DNA of 64,000 nt from contig DBNK01000015.1 of the NCBI GenBank assembly GCA_002298335.1, positions 62,001-126,000 of the forward strand, read 5' to 3'. The DNA comes from Thalassolituus sp. UBA674 (GTDB lineage: Bacteria; Pseudomonadota; Gammaproteobacteria; Pseudomonadales; Oceanobacteraceae). Position numbers and translations under genes: made by a program. Positions within the stretch are counted from its first letter, which is position 1. Each line of letters starts with the position of its first letter. The notes under the pieces are model-generated. The model did no database searches. It was given only the letters and a program-made list of their open reading frames with translations, and had not been told where the DNA came from. Shown here one piece after another: positions 25,405-32,608 of this stretch.

Positions 25405-26106
25405 ATGTCTGTAGCGCAAACGCTGTCTGAAAAAGTGTTCTCCGAACTGGCGACTGCAATCGTCAGGGGGGAGATTGCTCCTGGTGAAAAGCTGTCCGAG
25501 CAGGCACTGGTCGACCGTTATGGCGGTAGTCGCGCACCCATCCGTGAAGCCATTCATAAGCTTGAAGCCCGTAATCTGGTCATCCGCGTTCCCCACGCCG
25601 GTGCCCGCGTTGTTTCACTTTCGCTCTCTGAGCTGCGTGATATCTACGAAGTCCGCCTTGAACTTGAGAGTATGGCCTGTCGTCTTGCCGCTCAGCGCAT
25701 GTCCGATGAAGAAATTCAGGGACTTCAGCATTTACTGCAGGAGCATGCCCGTTCCATTGAAGCCGATCAGGGCATGAGCTATTACCAGAAATCCGGTAAT
25801 CTCGATTTTCATTACCGCATTATTGAAGGCAGCAAAAATCATCGCCTGCATCAGATGCTCTGCGGTGATCTCTACCACATCATCCGTATGTACCGGTATC
25901 GCACCAGTACCAGCTCAGAGAGGCCGCAACTGGCACTCAAAGAGCATCAACGTATTGTCGAAGCCATTGCCGCCCGCGACAGCGAGCTCGCCGAATTACT
26001 CATGCGTCGCCATATTCAGGCGTCGCTGACCAATCTTGAAACCCGCATGACGCAGGAGTCCCTCCTGTCTCAATCCACTCATACGTCAGAGGAGAATCCT
26101 TCATGA
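25405..26106 (+). CDS. GntR-family (FCD subfamily) regulator of propionate catabolism
   Basis: A 233-aa regulator with an N-terminal winged HTH (LSEKVFSELATAIVRGEIAPGEKLSEQALVDRYGGSRAPIREAIHKLE in pattern) and a C-terminal FCD all-helical ligand domain with metal-binding His residues (DFHYRIIEG, KEHQRIVEAI). It overlaps prpB by 4 bases and heads the 2-methylcitrate operon, so it is probably its local repressor, relieved by 2-methylcitrate or a related intermediate. This differs from the sigma-54 activator PrpR of enterobacteria. Confidence 0.88.
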   Translation: MSVAQTLSEKVFSELATAIVRGEIAPGEKLSEQALVDRYGGSRAPIREAIHKLEARNLVIRVPHAGARVVSLSLSELRDIYEVRLELESMACRLAAQRMSDEEIQGLQHLLQEHARSIEADQGMSYYQKSGNLDFHYRIIEGSKNHRLHQMLCGDLYHIIRMYRYRTSTSSERPQLALKEHQRIVEAIAARDSELAELLMRRHIQASLTNLETRMTQESLLSQSTHTSEENPS

Positions 26107-26981
26107 CCCCAGGCCAGAAATTCCGCGCAGCGCTTGAAGCCAACAAGCCGCTGCAGATCGTAGGCACCATTAATGCGTATTCCGCCATGATGGCAGAACG
26201 CATCGGTCACCAGGCCATCTATCTTTCCGGTGGCGGTGTGGCAAACGCCTCTTACGGCCTGCCGGATCTGGGTATGACCTCCCTGAATGACGTCGTTGAA
26301 GACGTGCGTCGTATCACCTCGGCAAGCAGCCTGCCACTGCTGGTTGATATCGATACCGGCTGGGGTGGCGCATTCAACATCACCCGCACCATCCAGCAGA
26401 TGGAAAAAGCCGGTGCCGCTGCGGTACACATCGAAGACCAGGTGATGCAGAAGCGTTGTGGTCACCGTCCGAACAAAGAAATCGTTTCCAAAGGCGAAAT
26501 GGTTGACCGCATCAAAGCCTGTGTTGACGCCCGTACCGACGAGAGCTTCTTTATCATGGCGCGTACCGATGCGTTCGCCCAGGAAGGTCTGGAAGCTGCG
26601 ATTGAACGCGCACAGGCCTGTGTCGACGCCGGCGCTGACGGCATCTTCGCCGAAGCCATCAAAACCGAAGAGCACTACCGCGCGTTTGCTGAAGCACTGG
26701 ATGTACCGATTCTGGCGAACATCACTGAATTCGGTCAGACCGAACTTTGGAACCGCGAACAGCTGGGTGAGTGGGGCGCTGCTATGGTGCTGTACCCGCT
26801 GAGTGCCTTCCGCGCTATGAACAAAGCCGCTGAGATGGTGTACCAGAGCATTCTCGCAGAAGGTGATCAGCGCAAAGTCGTCGACATGATGCAGACCCGT
26901 ATGGAACTGTACGACTACCTGAACTACCACGATTTCGAGCAGAAGCTGGATTCCCTGTTCGCTGAAGGTAAGAACAAGTAA
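26103..26981 (+). CDS. prpB: 2-methylisocitrate lyase
   Basis: PrpB splits 2-methylisocitrate into pyruvate and succinate, the last step of the 2-methylcitrate cycle. The 292-aa protein has the isocitrate-lyase-family core: YLSGGGVANASYGLPDLG, LLVDIDTGWGG, HIEDQ and the catalytic KRCGHRPNKE. Length matches E. coli PrpB (296 aa). It overlaps the GntR regulator gene. Confidence 0.97.
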   Translation: MTPGQKFRAALEANKPLQIVGTINAYSAMMAERIGHQAIYLSGGGVANASYGLPDLGMTSLNDVVEDVRRITSASSLPLLVDIDTGWGGAFNITRTIQQMEKAGAAAVHIEDQVMQKRCGHRPNKEIVSKGEMVDRIKACVDARTDESFFIMARTDAFAQEGLEAAIERAQACVDAGADGIFAEAIKTEEHYRAFAEALDVPILANITEFGQTELWNREQLGEWGAAMVLYPLSAFRAMNKAAEMVYQSILAEGDQRKVVDMMQTRMELYDYLNYHDFEQKLDSLFAEGKNK

Positions 26982-27048
26982 GAGCGTTCAGTCAGATGTC
27001 TGAAGTCGGACGTCAGATATTACAGGTTTATTTTATTTTACTTTAATA

Positions 27049-27079
27049 AATTCTCTTAAATATATGATTTATAAGAGAA
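27049..27079. repeat. AT-rich inverted repeat in the prpB-prpC gap
   Basis: ATTCTCTTA at 27049 and TAAGAGAAT ending at 27079 form a 9-bp perfect stem around an AT-rich loop (AATATATGATTTA). It has no T-tract of a normal terminator. It lies just upstream of the structured element described next. Confidence 0.5.
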
Positions 27080-27121
27080 TAAATTTCAAATGTATGAGCG
27101 TAGGCGAAGCAGGTAGTGCAA

Positions 27122-27189
27122 GGCGAAGCCCGATAAGAAAGCGCAGCTTACAGGTGGTAAGTGAGCATTTCGCAGAGGGCTTCAACGCC
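27122..27189. repeat. Nested-hairpin intergenic element between prpB and prpC
   Basis: Pairs that can form together: GGCG 27122-27125 with CGCC 27186-27189; AGCCC 27127-27131 with GGGCT 27177-27181; GAAA 27137-27140 with TTTC 27168-27171; GC with GC; CTTAC 27147-27151 with GTAAG 27157-27161, loop AGGTG. The whole 246-base gap has no gene. The element may be a dispersed repeat or a structured RNA that shapes expression or decay of the operon mRNA. The prpC Shine-Dalgarno sequence (AAAGGGAGC) follows it. Confidence 0.5.
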
Positions 27190-27227
27190 GCAATACCCAT
27201 GCAGCCAGCTCAAAGGGAGCAATAAAA

Positions 27228-28355
27228 ATGGCAACAGCAAAAGAACTCAGTGGTGCCGGCCTGCGCGGCCAGGTCGCCGGTAAAACCGCACTCTCCACCG
27301 TTGGCAAAGAAGGCTCAGGCCTGACCTACCGTGGTTATGACGTAAAAGACCTCGCCGCTAACTGCGAATTTGAAGAAGTGGCGTATCTGATCCTGAAAGG
27401 CAATCTGCCAAACCAGGCGGAACTGGATGCCTACAAGGCGAAGCTGAAGTGTATGCGTGGTCTGCCACAGGCGCTGAAAGAAGTGCTGGAACGCATTCCG
27501 GCGTCAGCGCACCCGATGGACGTTATGCGTACCGGTTGTTCTATGCTGGGTAACCTGGAAACCGAAGCCAGCTTCGCTGAGCAGCAGGAAGCCACCGACC
27601 GCATGCTGGCAGTGTTCCCGGGCATGATCAACTACTGGTACAACTTCTCGCATAATGACAAGCGCATTGATGAGAACACCGATGCTGACTCCATTGCCGA
27701 ACAGTTCCTGTGGACGCTGCACGGCGAGAAGCCTTCTGCACTGCACACTCAGGTGATGCAGGCCTCTCTGATTCTGTACGCAGAGCACGAATTCAACGCG
27801 TCTACCTTCACCGCCCGTGTCTGTGCATCCACTCTGAGCGACATGCATAGCTGTGTTACAGGTGCTATTGGTTCTCTGCGAGGCCCACTGCACGGTGGTG
27901 CTAACGAAGCGGCGATGGAACTGATCCAAGGCATGGACAACCCTGAGCACGCTGAAGAAACCATCATGGGTATGCTGGCGCGTAAAGATAAGATCATGGG
28001 CTTCGGTCATGCCATCTACCGTGAGTCTGACCCACGTAATGCCGTGATCAAAGAGTGGTCCGAAAAGCTGGCTGCCGAGAATGGTGACACCAACCTGTAC
28101 GACATTTCCGTGCGTTGTGAAGCGGTTATGTGGCGCGAGAAGAAGCTGTTCTGTAACGCGGATTTCTTCCATGCGTCTGCGTACAACTACATGGGTATTC
28201 CGACCAAGTTGTTCACTCCGATCTTCGTATGCTCGCGCCTGACGGGTTGGGCTGCACACGTGATGGAGCAACGCGCAGATAACCGTATTATCCGTCCAAG
28301 CGCTGAGTACACGGGTGAAGCGAACCGCGCTGTACCAGCGATTGCTGATCGCTGA
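27228..28355 (+). CDS. prpC: 2-methylcitrate synthase
   Basis: PrpC condenses propionyl-CoA with oxaloacetate to 2-methylcitrate. The 375-aa citrate-synthase-family protein has SGLTYRGYDVKDLA, GAIGSLRGPLHGGANEAAM, IMGFGHAIYRESDPRN and the C-terminal RPSAEYTGEANR. All key residues of the family (His in GPLHGG, His in GFGHAIY, Asp near the C-terminus) appear present. Confidence 0.97.
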   Translation: MATAKELSGAGLRGQVAGKTALSTVGKEGSGLTYRGYDVKDLAANCEFEEVAYLILKGNLPNQAELDAYKAKLKCMRGLPQALKEVLERIPASAHPMDVMRTGCSMLGNLETEASFAEQQEATDRMLAVFPGMINYWYNFSHNDKRIDENTDADSIAEQFLWTLHGEKPSALHTQVMQASLILYAEHEFNASTFTARVCASTLSDMHSCVTGAIGSLRGPLHGGANEAAMELIQGMDNPEHAEETIMGMLARKDKIMGFGHAIYRESDPRNAVIKEWSEKLAAENGDTNLYDISVRCEAVMWREKKLFCNADFFHASAYNYMGIPTKLFTPIFVCSRLTGWAAHVMEQRADNRIIRPSAEYTGEANRAVPAIADR

Positions 28356-28440
28356 TGCCTTAAACCGGAGGTTGAGTTCCCCACACGAACCCAGCCTCCG
28401 GGCCTGAACATTGCGCCAGAATTTTTAGAGAGACGAACCG

Positions 28441-31035
28441 ATGAATACCGAATTCCGTAAGAATCTTCCGGGCAGCAGCCTGGACTATTTCGACACCCGT
28501 GCCGCCTGTGAGGCCATCAAGCCGGGTTCTTATGACACGCTGCCGTACACCTCCCGTATTCTGGCTGAACAGCTGGTACGTCGCTGTGATCCGGCCATGC
28601 TCAACGACAGCCTGACTCAGCTGATCGACCGCAAACGTGACCTCGACTTTCCGTGGTACCCAGCCCGTGTCGTGACCCATGACATTCTGGGTCAGACGGC
28701 ACTGGTTGACCTGGCGGGTCTGCGTGATGCGATTGCTGCTCAGGGCGGTGACCCGTCAAAAGTGAACCCTGTGGTGCAGACCCAGCTGATTGTTGACCAC
28801 TCTCTGGCCGTAGAGTGTGGCGGTTTTGATCCGGATGCCTTCCAGAAAAACCGTGATATCGAAGAGCGCCGTAACGTGGACCGTTTCCACTTTATCGAGT
28901 GGACCAAAACTGCATTCGATAACGTTGACGTGATCCCGGCCGGTAACGGCATCATGCACCAGATCAACCTGGAGAAAATGTCTCCGGTCGTGCAGGCGAA
29001 AGAGGGCGTTGCTTACCCGGACACCTGTGTCGGTACCGATTCTCATACTCCACACGTTGATGCGCTGGGTGTGATCTCTGTAGGTGTAGGCGGTCTTGAG
29101 GCCGAGACCGTGATGCTGGGCCACCCGTCCATGATGCGTCTGCCGGACATCGTCGGTGTTGAACTGAGTGGCAAGCGCCAGCCAGGCATCACCGCGACTG
29201 ACATCGTACTGGCTCTGACTGAGTTCCTGCGTAAGGAGCGCGTGGTTGGTGCTTATGTTGAGTTCTATGGCGAAGGTGCGTCCAGTCTGTCGATCGGTGA
29301 CCGGGCAACCATTTCCAATATGACGCCGGAATACGGCGCCACGGCGGCCATGTTCTCCATCGATGAACAGACCATCGAATACCTGAAACTGACCGGTCGT
29401 GAGCCAGAGCAGGTGGCACTGGTTGAGCAGTTCGCTAAAGAAACCGGTCTCTGGTCTGACGCTCTGAAAACCGCTGAATACGAGCGTGTACTGAAGTTTG
29501 ACCTGTCCACCGTGGGTCGTAACATGGCGGGTCCGTCCAACCCGCATGCCCGCGTAGCAACCGCGGATCTGGCAGCCAAAGGCATTGCCGGTAATCTGGA
29601 TGCAGCGCGCGCAGAAGAAGCCGAAGGCCTGATGCCAGACGGTGCTGTGATTATTGCGGCCATCACCTCCTGTACCAACACCTCCAACCCACGCAACGTG
29701 GTTGCGGCTGGTCTGCTGGCGAAGAAAGCCAATGAGCTGGGTCTGATCCGCAAGCCGTGGGTTAAGTCTTCGTTTGCTCCGGGCTCCAAGGTTGCTGAGC
29801 TGTATCTGAAAGAAGCAGGTCTGCTGCCAGAGCTGGAAAAACTCGGCTTCGGTATCGTGGCGTTTGCCTGTACCACCTGTAACGGCATGTCCGGTGCTCT
29901 GGACCCTGTGATTCAGCATGAAATCATTGACCGTGACCTCTACGCCACGGCGGTACTGTCCGGTAACCGTAACTTCGACGGTCGTATCCACCCGTACGCC
30001 AAGCAGGCATTCCTGGCGTCTCCACCTCTGGTAGTAGCTTATGCCATTGCCGGTACCGTGCGTTTCGATATTGAGAAAGACGTTCTGGCCGTCGTTGACG
30101 GCAAAGAAATCCGCCTCGCGGATATCTGGCCATCCGATGAAGAAATCGATGCCATCGTTGCTGAGAGCGTGAAGCCAGAGCAGTTCCGTCAGATCTACAT
30201 TCCGATGTTTGATCTGGGTGAAGCTGAGAAGGCAGAGAGCCCACTGTACGACTGGCGCCCGATGTCGACCTACATCCGCCGCCCGCCATATTGGGAAGGC
30301 GCACTGGCTGCTGAGCGCACTCTGAAGGGCATGCGTCCGCTGGCACTGCTGCCGGACAACATCACCACCGACCACCTGTCTCCATCGAATGCGATTCTGA
30401 TGAACAGTGCTGCCGGTGAATACCTGCACAAAATGGGTCTGCCAGAAGAGGACTTTAACTCTTACGCGACTCACCGTGGTGATCACCTGACTGCTCAGCG
30501 CGCCACACTGGCTAACCCGAAACTCATGAACGAAATGGTTCTCGAGAACGGTGAAGTGAAGCAGGGCTCTCTGGCGCGTATCGAGCCGGAAGGCAAGGTG
30601 ACCCGTATGTGGGAAGCCATTGAAACCTATATGGAGCGCAAGCAGCCACTGATCATCGTTGCCGGTGCTGACTATGGTCAGGGTTCATCCCGTGACTGGG
30701 CCGCGAAAGGTGTGCGTCTGGCCGGTGTTGAAGCCATTGTTGCTGAAGGTTTTGAGCGTATTCACCGTACTAACCTGATCGGTATGGGTGTTCTGCCGCT
30801 GGAGTTTAAGCCGGGGACTACCCGTAAAACGCTGGAACTCGACGGTACTGAAACCTACGACGTGACGGGTGAGCGTACTGCACGTGGTGACCTGACCCTG
30901 GTGATTCATCGCCAGAGTGGTGAGACCGTGGAAGTGCCAGTGACCTGTCGTCTGGATACGGCGGAAGAAGTGCGCGTCTATGAGGCCGGAGGGGTCCTAC
31001 AAAAATTCGCCAAAGACTTCTTGAAAGGGAATTGA
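28441..31035 (+). CDS. acnD: Fe/S-dependent 2-methylisocitrate dehydratase AcnD
   Basis: AcnD converts 2-methylcitrate to 2-methyl-cis-aconitate in bacteria that lack PrpD, together with PrpF. The 864-aa aconitase-family protein has TDSHTPHVDALG, the cluster cysteines in AITSCTNTSNP and ACTTCNGMSG, and the swivel-domain motif DYGQGSSRDWAAKG. Its length and the adjoining prpF identify it as AcnD rather than AcnA. It is followed by a 294-base gap that contains a structured element and a terminator-like hairpin. Confidence 0.95.
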   Translation: MNTEFRKNLPGSSLDYFDTRAACEAIKPGSYDTLPYTSRILAEQLVRRCDPAMLNDSLTQLIDRKRDLDFPWYPARVVTHDILGQTALVDLAGLRDAIAAQGGDPSKVNPVVQTQLIVDHSLAVECGGFDPDAFQKNRDIEERRNVDRFHFIEWTKTAFDNVDVIPAGNGIMHQINLEKMSPVVQAKEGVAYPDTCVGTDSHTPHVDALGVISVGVGGLEAETVMLGHPSMMRLPDIVGVELSGKRQPGITATDIVLALTEFLRKERVVGAYVEFYGEGASSLSIGDRATISNMTPEYGATAAMFSIDEQTIEYLKLTGREPEQVALVEQFAKETGLWSDALKTAEYERVLKFDLSTVGRNMAGPSNPHARVATADLAAKGIAGNLDAARAEEAEGLMPDGAVIIAAITSCTNTSNPRNVVAAGLLAKKANELGLIRKPWVKSSFAPGSKVAELYLKEAGLLPELEKLGFGIVAFACTTCNGMSGALDPVIQHEIIDRDLYATAVLSGNRNFDGRIHPYAKQAFLASPPLVVAYAIAGTVRFDIEKDVLAVVDGKEIRLADIWPSDEEIDAIVAESVKPEQFRQIYIPMFDLGEAEKAESPLYDWRPMSTYIRRPPYWEGALAAERTLKGMRPLALLPDNITTDHLSPSNAILMNSAAGEYLHKMGLPEEDFNSYATHRGDHLTAQRATLANPKLMNEMVLENGEVKQGSLARIEPEGKVTRMWEAIETYMERKQPLIIVAGADYGQGSSRDWAAKGVRLAGVEAIVAEGFERIHRTNLIGMGVLPLEFKPGTTRKTLELDGTETYDVTGERTARGDLTLVIHRQSGETVEVPVTCRLDTAEEVRVYEAGGVLQKFAKDFLKGN

Positions 31036-31039
31036 ATCT

Positions 31040-31143
31040 AGCAACGTTGCTACAACGGTGTTGCGTCCTCGCTCGACCCGTCGCCTACCACTTGGTATGT
31101 CTCGGGATCTCGCTGCGGGGCGCCTTGTTGTAGCGGCCTTGCT
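31040..31143. repeat. Long nested-hairpin element between acnD and prpF
   Basis: Outer pair AGCAA (31040-31044) with TTGCT (31139-31143), then GCTACAAC (31049-31056) with GTTGTAGC (31127-31134). Partial GC pairs lie inside (CCCG with CGGG), and the inner stem is TACCA (31086-31090) with TGGTA (31093-31097). The sequence is GC-rich, non-coding, and begins four bases after the acnD stop. It looks like an intergenic repeat family or a structured RNA; I cannot name the family. Confidence 0.5.
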
Positions 31144-31284
31144 GACGATTCATTTCGCCTTTCAGTGATAAGGGACGGAAACTACGCCGTCGCTTCATTG
31201 GCTTGGAATAATTGCGTGTCGCTTACGCCCCCCGTATTGAAGTGTTTCGGTTATGGGCGTGAGAAACAGAAGCTGAATCGGTAG

Positions 31285-31309
31285 GGTGGGCTTGGCCCAC
31301 CTTATTTTT
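31285..31309 (+). terminator. Terminator-like hairpin just before prpF
   Basis: GGTGGGC (31285-31291), loop TTG, GCCCACC (31295-31301), then TTATTTTT. It fits a Rho-independent terminator but lies only about 20 bases before the prpF start, inside what should be one operon. The GTAGGGTGGGC half also resembles a common intergenic repeat sequence. It may reduce prpF expression. Confidence 0.55.
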
Positions 31310-31329
31310 ATCATTTAATGGGGCATGTT

Positions 31330-32508
31330 ATGACTCATAAACCACAGATTAAAATCCCCGCGACGTATATGCGCGGTGGCACTTCGAAAGGGGTGTTCTT
31401 TAACCTGATCGACCTGCCGGTAGAGGCGCAGGTGCCGGGTGAAGCACGGGATAAGATCCTGCTGCGTACTATTGGTAGCCCGGACCCGTACGGTCAGCAG
31501 ATTGATGGTATGGGCGGTGCGACCTCCAGTACGTCCAAGACTGTGATTCTGGCCAAAAGCGAGAAAGACGATCACGACGTTGATTACCTCTTCGGTCAGG
31601 TGGCCATCGATCGTGCTTTTGTCGACTGGTCCGGTAACTGCGGTAATCTGACTGCGGCGGTGGGTGCTTTTGCTATCAGTCAGGGCCTGATTGATGACGA
31701 GCGCATTCCGGACGACGGTATCTGTACCGTGCGTATCTGGCAGAAAAACATTCAGAAAACCATCATTGCGCATGTGCCGATCACCAACGGTGAAGTGCAG
31801 GAGACCGGTGATTTTGAACTGGATGGTGTGACCTTTCCGGCGGCTGAAGTCGTGATCGAGTTTATGGATCCTGCCGATGGCGAAGGCTCCATGTTCCCGA
31901 CCGGCAATCTGGTGGATGATCTGGAAGTGCCGGGTGTGGGTACCTTCAAAGCGACCATGATCAACTCTGGTATTCCGACCATCTTCGTTAACGCTGCAGA
32001 CATCGGTTATACCGGTACTGAGCTGCAGAAAGATCTGAACGGTAACGCTGAGGCTCTGGCCCGCTTTGAAACCATGCGCGCCTACGGTGCGGTGAAAATG
32101 GGTCTGATCAGTGACATCTCTGAAGCGGCTGCGCGTCAGCATACGCCGAAGATTGCGTTTGTGGCTCCTGCGACAGATTACACCGCATCCAGCGGCAAGC
32201 AGATTGCCGCGGGCGATATCGACCTGTGTGTGCGTGCGCTGTCGATGGGTAAGCTGCATCATGCCATGATGGGTACGGCGTCTGTGGCGATTGCGACTGC
32301 TGCCTGTATTCCTGGTACGCTGGTGAATCTTGCTGCCGGCGGTGGCGAGCGTGATGGTGTGACCTTTGGTCATCCATCCGGTACGCTCAGAGTCGGTGCC
32401 GGTGCGGAAATCCGTGACGGTGAATGGACAGCCATTAAAGCCGTGATGAGTCGCAGTGCGCGCGTCATCATGGAAGGTAATGTCCGTATTCCGGGCGATA
32501 CTTTCTGA
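31330..32508 (+). CDS. prpF: 2-methylaconitate cis-trans isomerase PrpF
   Basis: PrpF isomerises the methylaconitate made by AcnD so that aconitase can hydrate it to 2-methylisocitrate. The 392-aa protein has PATYMRGGTSKGVFF, IGSPDPYGQQIDGMGGATSSTSK, WSGNCGNLTAAVGAFA and GHPSGTLRVGA, the motifs of the DUF453/PrpF family. ATG 31330 is chosen (GGGG six to seven bases upstream, start MTHKPQIKIPATY as in homologues) over the in-frame ATG 31318, which has no ribosome-binding site. Confidence 0.96.
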   Translation: MTHKPQIKIPATYMRGGTSKGVFFNLIDLPVEAQVPGEARDKILLRTIGSPDPYGQQIDGMGGATSSTSKTVILAKSEKDDHDVDYLFGQVAIDRAFVDWSGNCGNLTAAVGAFAISQGLIDDERIPDDGICTVRIWQKNIQKTIIAHVPITNGEVQETGDFELDGVTFPAAEVVIEFMDPADGEGSMFPTGNLVDDLEVPGVGTFKATMINSGIPTIFVNAADIGYTGTELQKDLNGNAEALARFETMRAYGAVKMGLISDISEAAARQHTPKIAFVAPATDYTASSGKQIAAGDIDLCVRALSMGKLHHAMMGTASVAIATAACIPGTLVNLAAGGGERDGVTFGHPSGTLRVGAGAEIRDGEWTAIKAVMSRSARVIMEGNVRIPGDTF

Positions 32509-32528
32509 GATCTTCTGATCTGCAGACA

Positions 32529-32559
32529 ATAAAAAAGGGCCGTAAGGCCCTTTTTTATT
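32529..32559. terminator. Bidirectional terminator between prpF and rne
   Basis: AATAAAAAAGGGCC, loop GTAA, GGCCCTTTTTTATT: a symmetric stem with A and T runs, serving convergent prpF and rne. Confidence 0.92.
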
Positions 32560-32608
32560 GATCAGGCTTTACCCGTGAGTAAGACCTGATGCTGGCAGAT
32601 GCCAGGGC

